Positions 59,526-64,000 of a DNA stretch of 64,000 bases are shown in pieces. Positions within the stretch are counted from its first letter, which is position 1. Every line of letters begins with the position of its first letter. A program made the position numbers and the translations under genes. Below the pieces are notes generated by a model, which saw only the letters and a list, made by a program, of their open reading frames with translations, did no database searches and was not told the DNA's origin. Location: assembly GCA_964405335.1 (NCBI GenBank), contig CAYONP010000016.1:1-64000 (forward strand). The letters run 5' to 3'. Origin of the DNA: CAYONP01 sp964405335 (GTDB lineage: Bacteria > Armatimonadota > UBA10988).

Positions 59526-60017
59526 CTACATCCCCGGGATGCCCAGGCCGCCGCCGACCAGGGGCATGTTCTTCAGCAGCGGCCGGGTTTTGTCGAGCGC
59601 AATCCGCCACTTGCCGTCGGCCTTGACCAACTGGTACTCGAGGATCAGTTCATCGATGCCGATCTGGGTGACGCTGCCGCCGAGGGTGATAGTCACCGGC
59701 ACGACGGCGGTCTCTTTGGTGAACGAGGCGTCGCCGACGCTGGTCTCCTGCAACGTCGCGCCGGGGATCGCTTCGACCAGTTTGAGCGGCGCATAGCCGA
59801 AGTTCGCCGCGGCGGCGGAGTCGTCGGTCAGGCAGGCGCGCATCCGTTCTTGCGAGCCCTCCTGTTCGGCGGTGATGAACTCGCGGACCACGTCCTCGGG
59901 CATCTGCTGGCCGACGAGGTAGTAGACCAGACCGCCGGCGATGCCGACCACCACCACGCCCAGGATGACCAGGGCGACCACCTTGCCGTCGCCACGCCGG
60001 CGCCCACGACCGCGCAT
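59526..60017 (-). CDS. Membrane-anchored DUF4878-like protein
   Basis: A 163-residue protein: a basic N-terminus, one transmembrane helix (VVALVILGVVVVGIAGGLVYYLV) and a soluble extracytoplasmic domain. The domain begins EDVVREFITAEQEGSQERMRACLT and ends LEYQLVKADGKWRI, the NTF2-like plan of DUF4878/lumazine-binding-like proteins. GGAG about seven bases before the ATG. Convergent with the phage cassette; probably the first host gene on this side. Confidence 0.7.
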   Translation of the reverse strand: MRGRGRRRGDGKVVALVILGVVVVGIAGGLVYYLVGQQMPEDVVREFITAEQEGSQERMRACLTDDSAAAANFGYAPLKLVEAIPGATLQETSVGDASFTKETAVVPVTITLGGSVTQIGIDELILEYQLVKADGKWRIALDKTRPLLKNMPLVGGGLGIPGM

Positions 60018-60160
60018 CAGGCCTCTCCGCGGGGCGACATTGACCGTCTTCAGCGTCGCCCCTTCCCCTCCAGACTTAGATCGCGGCCCCGGCCGGGCGG
60101 GTTCCCCGACGCCGGAGCCGCCGATGCGCCATAACAGATCCACCGGCTGGGACAAGGACG

Positions 60161-60958
60161 ATGACTGGGGCAGCAGCCGTGTTCGAGGCCGTCGAGGCGG
60201 GCGACCGGCAGCGTCTGTGCGAGCTGCTCGCGGCCGCGCCGAACCTCGCCTGTGCCCGCGACGCCGAGGGCTGCACCCCGCTGCAGCGCGCCACCCTGCG
60301 CTGTGACCGGTATGCCGCCCGCATCCTGGCCGATCACGGCGCGCCGGTCGATCTCTTCGTCGCCTGCGGATTCGGCTGGGCCGACCATGTCGCCGCGCTG
60401 CTCGGGCACGACACCGCGCTGGTCAACGCCGAGCTCGACGGCATTCCGCTGCTCGAGCGCGTGTGCGAGCACGGCCGGGTCGAGATCGGCCGCCTGCTGG
60501 TCGACGCCGGCGCCGATTGCGACCTCTTCTCGGCCTGCGCCCTCGGGCTCGACGACCTGGTCCACTACTGGCTCGAATGCCAGCCCGAGCTGCTCCGCGC
60601 GCGGCGACGGCTGCACGAGTACGAACCGCTCCACTGCGCCGCCGAGTGCGGCCACCCCGCAGTGGCCCGGCTGCTGCTGCTGCGCGGCGCCTCGGTCACC
60701 GCGCGCGAGGCCGACGGCTGCACACCGCTCCACCTGGCGGTCTATGGCCCGCGCCGCGCACCGGTGAACGAGGGCCACCGCGACGTCTGCCGCATCCTGC
60801 TCGACCACGGCGCCGACCCGCACGCGACCGACCGCCTCGGCCGCACGGTGGTGCAGAACGCCGAGCGCAGCGCCCGCCTGCACCGCGAACATGGCGTCGA
60901 CGACACCCTCGCCCTGGAACTGCTCGACCTCGTCCGCGGCCACGCCGAACGGGTGTGA
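60161..60958 (+). CDS. Ankyrin-repeat protein
   Basis: A 265-residue soluble protein with about six to seven ankyrin repeats: EGCTPLQRATLRCDRYAARILADHGAP, EIGRLLVDAGADCDLFSACALG, HCAAECGHPAVARLLLLRGASVTAREADGCTPLHLAV. It should form a binding scaffold; the partner is unknown. Its last codons lie in the first unit of a 100-base tandem duplication, where the stop TGA is changed to TGC in the second unit. Confidence 0.82.
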   Translation: MTGAAAVFEAVEAGDRQRLCELLAAAPNLACARDAEGCTPLQRATLRCDRYAARILADHGAPVDLFVACGFGWADHVAALLGHDTALVNAELDGIPLLERVCEHGRVEIGRLLVDAGADCDLFSACALGLDDLVHYWLECQPELLRARRRLHEYEPLHCAAECGHPAVARLLLLRGASVTAREADGCTPLHLAVYGPRRAPVNEGHRDVCRILLDHGADPHATDRLGRTVVQNAERSARLHREHGVDDTLALELLDLVRGHAERV

Positions 60959-61120
60959 GGCGGGAGGTAGGGCGTGTAGACATCCACGGTAGGGGCAGGT
61001 CTCAGACCTGCCCGCCGGCGCGAGATTGCGCGTCCGCGGCCACGCCGAACGGGTGTGCGGCGGGGGGTCGGGCGTGTTGACATCCACGGTAGGGGCAGGT
61101 CTCAGACCTGCCCGCCGGCG
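60931..61120. repeat. Tandem duplication with a 100-base period
   Basis: The segment from the ankyrin gene's end (starting CGTCCGCGGC at 60931) is repeated almost exactly from 61031. Each unit contains the hairpin GGGCAGGTCT-C-AGACCTGCCC (60993-61013 and 61093-61113). Confidence 0.85.
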
Positions 61121-61156
61121 CAAGGATCCGCTCTGGAAACGGGCTCGTCGGCATAC

Positions 61157-61177
61157 GGGCGGGTCTGAGACCCGCCC
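61157..61177. repeat. Third copy of the GGGCNGGTCT hairpin
   Basis: GGGCGGGTCT-G-AGACCCGCCC, a variant of the two hairpins in the tandem duplication. Confidence 0.75.
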
Positions 61178-61242
61178 CTACGCTACCATTTGGACGTGCC
61201 GTGATCTCCCGACCAACGACAGCGCACTCCGCGGGGCCGGGG

Positions 61243-62091
61243 TCAATCCGGCCAGGCTTCCAGCCCCAGCAGCCGCCGGCCGAGTTCGGTCAGCTCGGCG
61301 GTCTGGTAGCGCGTCTGCTCGATCCGTCGCGGGTCGCCGGGGAAGGTCGGCGGGCCGGGCGGCTCGCGCTCGCGCCAGTCGCGGATGCGTTTCTGCCGCT
61401 GCTCCTCGTGGTCGCGCGCCGGGTACATGCTGATGAACTGCGCCAGGCGCGGCCGGTCGCTGACGTTGTGCCCGTTGCCGTGCGCCGTGGCGACGTGCCA
61501 GATGATCAGATCGCCCGCCTCGGCCGGCACGGGCACCACCTCGAGCCCGGCCAGGTCGGGTTGACGCGGGTGGCGGTCGGGCGGCTGGGTGGCGGCCCAC
61601 GCGTCGAGCCGGCGGTGGATGCCCGGCACGCACTGGAAGCCGCCTTGCTCCGGCCCGGTGTCGGTCAGGCAGAGCACGCCCTGCAGGCGGAATGGAATCG
61701 GCCGCTGGGTCGAATCCCAGTCCCAGTGGATGAACCCATGGTGGTCATACTCGGGATGAGCGGCGTGCCGCGGCGGCTTGAAGTTGACCCGGTCGATGCT
61801 GCACCACAGTCGCTCGGTGCCCCACAGCTCGGCAAAGGCGGCATGCACCGCCGGCTCCTGCCGGCAGTCCCAGAGGGCCTGGTGCTGGTAGATCTCGGTC
61901 ATCCCCCCAGGCTTGAGCGGCGGGCGGTACCAGTCGTCGGGGTCATTGGGGTCCATGCCGAGGAAGTCGAAGATCAGCTCGATCACCGCCCGGCACTTGT
62001 CCTCGGGCACGACCTGCCGGGCGACGACGTAGCCGTGCTGGTCGAAGAAGTCGCGGTTGATGGTGGGCATGGGGGTGTCCGTCTCTGCCAT
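61243..62091 (-). CDS. Phytanoyl-CoA dioxygenase family protein (Fe(II)/2-oxoglutarate)
   Basis: A 282-residue non-heme iron hydroxylase. The iron ligands are His122 and Asp124 (IHWDWD) and a distal His (His204 or His208 in AHGNGHN); the 2-oxoglutarate Arg is near 213-215 (SDRPRLAQF). This is the PhyH double-stranded beta-helix. It probably hydroxylates a small molecule or lipid; no substrate is evident. It is divergent from the AAA ATPase gene. Confidence 0.88.
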   Translation of the reverse strand: MAETDTPMPTINRDFFDQHGYVVARQVVPEDKCRAVIELIFDFLGMDPNDPDDWYRPPLKPGGMTEIYQHQALWDCRQEPAVHAAFAELWGTERLWCSIDRVNFKPPRHAAHPEYDHHGFIHWDWDSTQRPIPFRLQGVLCLTDTGPEQGGFQCVPGIHRRLDAWAATQPPDRHPRQPDLAGLEVVPVPAEAGDLIIWHVATAHGNGHNVSDRPRLAQFISMYPARDHEEQRQKRIRDWREREPPGPPTFPGDPRRIEQTRYQTAELTELGRRLLGLEAWPD

Positions 62092-62189
62092 TCTGTCGCC
62101 GGCGTGGCACGGGCGAAGGAGGCAACCGCAGGAGGTCGAAACGCGCCGTCACGGGGTGCCCGTGCGTGCGTCCGCGGGGCCGCGGGACC

Positions 62190-63374
62190 ATGATACACGG
62201 CGTCACGATCCAGAACTACAAGTCGCTCCGGGCGATTGACGGCCTACCGCTCGCGCGGTTTCAGGCCCTGGTCGGCCCCAACGCTGCCGGCAAGAGCACC
62301 TTTCTCGACGCGCTCGATTTCGTTCGCGACTGCCTCGATCAGTCACCGACGGCGGCGGTGGAGCGACGTGCCCGGGAGTTCGACGACCTGACTTTCATGC
62401 GCTCGGGCGGGCGCTTGCAGATCGCGCTCTGGCTTGCGTTCGAGCCAGACGCGCCCTTGCTCCAGTACCGGCTGGTCGTCGGCCATGATCAGGACCTCGG
62501 CATCACGGTCGACGAGGAGGAGTTGGTCCGTGGCGCACCGGCACCGGTGCTCCCGGGCATGGCGCCGGCCTTCGACCGACGGGGTCGGAAGCGCCTGGTG
62601 TGGCGCACCACGGCCGGCCGGAGCACTTACCAGCGAGAGAACAGCACCTATCAGGACGTGTTCGACTTCGCCCCGGACCGGCTCAGCCTGAGCATGCTGC
62701 CGCCCGACTCCGAACGCTACCCAACCGCCAACCGGGTACGCGAGTATCTGCTCGCCGGCATCCGCTACCTGCAACTGAACAGCCGGTCGATGCGGCAGCC
62801 GTGTCCCGCCACGCGGCCGGCCGAACTGGAGCTTGACGGCTCGAACATGGCTCGGGTGGTCGGCCGCCTGCTACGGCCGAACGGTCGCCGCGACCCGAGT
62901 GTCGTGGAGCGCTGGGTCCAGCACCTGCGCTATGCGCTGCCCGATCTGGAGGGGATCGACTGGGGCACGCTCGAACCCGACAACGCTGAGTACCTCGTGT
63001 TGCGGTACGGTGATGGCCTGCGCTGCCCCATCTGGCTGGCCAGCGATGGCACGTTGCGCACCCTGGCCCTCACCCTGCCGGCGTTCCTCGATCATCAGCC
63101 CGGCGTTTACCTGGTCGAAGAGCCCGAGAACGGCGTGCACCCGAAGGCGCTGGAGATCGTGCTCCGCTCGCTGGCGACCATGCCCTACAGCCAGGTGCTG
63201 CTCGCCACTCACTCGCCGCTGGTGGTCCAGCAGGTGGGGCGCCAGGCGCTGCTCTGCTTCAGCCGCGACACCGACGGTGTGCGCATTGTCCGCGGGGAGG
63301 ATCATCCAGTGCTCCGCGATTGGGATGGCGAGCCCGACCTGGCCACCATCTACGCGTCGGGCATCCTGTCGTGA
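62190..63374 (+). CDS. AAA/SMC-like ATPase, OLD/DUF2813-like
   Basis: A 394-residue ABC/SMC-type ATPase. The Walker A GPNAAGKST is at 29-37, a Walker B LVEEPENGVHP is near 307-318, and an H-loop LLATHSPLVVQQVG near 337-350. It opens with IQNYKSLRAIDGLPL, typical of RecF/OLD-like proteins. The next gene overlaps its stop by GTGA. A two-gene ATPase/Toprim arrangement of this kind occurs in several anti-phage systems. Confidence 0.82.
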   Translation: MIHGVTIQNYKSLRAIDGLPLARFQALVGPNAAGKSTFLDALDFVRDCLDQSPTAAVERRAREFDDLTFMRSGGRLQIALWLAFEPDAPLLQYRLVVGHDQDLGITVDEEELVRGAPAPVLPGMAPAFDRRGRKRLVWRTTAGRSTYQRENSTYQDVFDFAPDRLSLSMLPPDSERYPTANRVREYLLAGIRYLQLNSRSMRQPCPATRPAELELDGSNMARVVGRLLRPNGRRDPSVVERWVQHLRYALPDLEGIDWGTLEPDNAEYLVLRYGDGLRCPIWLASDGTLRTLALTLPAFLDHQPGVYLVEEPENGVHPKALEIVLRSLATMPYSQVLLATHSPLVVQQVGRQALLCFSRDTDGVRIVRGEDHPVLRDWDGEPDLATIYASGILS

Positions 63375-63994
63375 AGGAGCTGTTGGTCTACACCGCCGAT
63401 GCCGATGCAGAGGCCGTGTTCCGTGCGCTCCTACGGCGTTCGAGCGACCTTGGTATACCGCCGATCAACGCCGATGTCGACCGGCATTTCGCCCACGATG
63501 CCGGACTCTACACCACCGGACCGGCGCTCTGCCGTCACCGCAAGCCGGACTATCGCCACGTGCTGCTGGTCCTGGATCACCACGGCTGCGGGCGCGAGCA
63601 CGCCCGCCAGCCGGAGACCGTCGGTGCGAACCTGCAGCGGCGACTCGACGGCCATTCGTGGGCGGAGCGGTCGGCCGTCGTGGTCATCGCGCCCGAGCTC
63701 GAGGTCTTGCTCTGGCGAGACGCGGACGCCATCGCCGGCTACTACGGCGTCGAGCCGGCCGTCCTCGCCGCATGGGTCGACGAGTTCGGCAGTCGGCCGG
63801 AGTCCGCTCCGCTCGAACAGCCAAAGGAGCTGCTCGAATACGTGGTCCGGGATCGACTACGGCGGACGCTCTCTCCGGCTGATTTCGCCGCCATCGCCGG
63901 CGCCGCCGACCTCTCGCGTTGGAGCACGGATCCGGCTTTCGACGCCGCCGTTGCCGCCCTGCGCTGCTGGTTTGTCGCCGCGCCCGACCTGTGA
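63371..63994 (+). CDS. Toprim-like partner of the AAA ATPase
   Basis: A 207-residue protein. A conserved acid lies near residue 14 (ADAEAVFRALL), and HVLLVLDHHG gives Asp69 in a Toprim-like strand; PELEVLLW near 109-115 adds Glu. The order fits Toprim or DUF4276/DUF4435-type nuclease folds, though no full Toprim GxDxD signature is present. Translationally coupled to the ATPase by GTGA overlap. The C-terminal part (about 140-207) is helical. Confidence 0.55.
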   Translation: MKELLVYTADADAEAVFRALLRRSSDLGIPPINADVDRHFAHDAGLYTTGPALCRHRKPDYRHVLLVLDHHGCGREHARQPETVGANLQRRLDGHSWAERSAVVVIAPELEVLLWRDADAIAGYYGVEPAVLAAWVDEFGSRPESAPLEQPKELLEYVVRDRLRRTLSPADFAAIAGAADLSRWSTDPAFDAAVAALRCWFVAAPDL

Positions 63995-64000
63995 CCAGAG

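Overview
The window is a high-GC (roughly 70 percent by eye) bacterial chromosome segment packed with short-gap and overlapping genes. A DUF1587/1592/1588/1585-type cytochrome protein next to a DUF1552 Tat-exported protein, a sulfatase-fold enzyme, a phytanoyl-CoA-type dioxygenase, a Gfo/Idh oxidoreductase and a SigB-type stress sigma module together suggest Planctomycetota or a neighbouring phylum. No rRNA or tRNA gene was recognised, so this placement is inference.

Layout. 1-5.9 kb: a leftward replication/redox operon (tmk, holB, trxA, htrA-like protease), then a rightward operon of an aminotransferase-fold protein, a lipoprotein phosphoesterase and a small P-loop ATPase. 6-14 kb: ada, proS, a branched-chain aminotransferase, an M48 lipoprotein protease, a dipeptide-epimerase-like enolase-superfamily enzyme, ridA, an AEC transporter and an HD-GYP protein. 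13.9-19.2 kb: a rightward run of Lon-substrate-domain protein, oxidoreductase, SAM hydroxide adenosyltransferase and lipoprotein, then a promoter and an isolated nuoH-nuoI pair. 19.4-22.2 kb: acnA. 22.3-28.8 kb: an anti-anti-sigma / anti-sigma / SigB-type operon running into an AI-2E transporter, alaS, ruvX and bcp. 28.8-42.5 kb: a truncated glycosidase-type fragment, a beta-propeller lipoprotein, a PiT phosphate transporter with its PhoU-like partner, a broken metallopeptidase locus, the DUF1592/DUF1552 pair, three small unknown genes and a sulfatase-fold enzyme.

42.6-59.4 kb is a contiguous phage morphogenesis cassette in canonical order: putative small terminase, large terminase, portal, prohead protease, HK97-type capsid, head-tail proteins, frameshifted tail chaperone, tail proteins, holin-like protein, M15 endolysin and tail-fibre proteins. 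It has no integrase, repressor, replication gene or recognisable tape-measure gene here. It is preceded by a LexA-like box and ends in a long hairpin. One gene carries an in-frame TGA at codon 24. Nine of its genes each carry a copy, more or less degenerate, of one palindromic motif, TGATGAC-ATCY-GTCATCA. The copies fall in different reading frames, so the conservation is at DNA (or RNA) level. This is the most unusual signal in the window. The cassette could be a decayed prophage or a gene-transfer-agent-like particle locus.

59.5-64 kb: a membrane-anchored DUF4878-like protein, an ankyrin protein whose 3' end lies in a 100-bp tandem duplication, a PhyH-type dioxygenase and, at the right edge, a translationally coupled AAA ATPase plus small Toprim-like partner that resembles two-gene anti-phage modules.

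Intergenic spaces are short (none above about 300 bases) and many hold palindromic repeats. Two are bracketed by GGGGTCAG/CTGACCCC inverted ends, one of which supplies the stop codon of ruvX.
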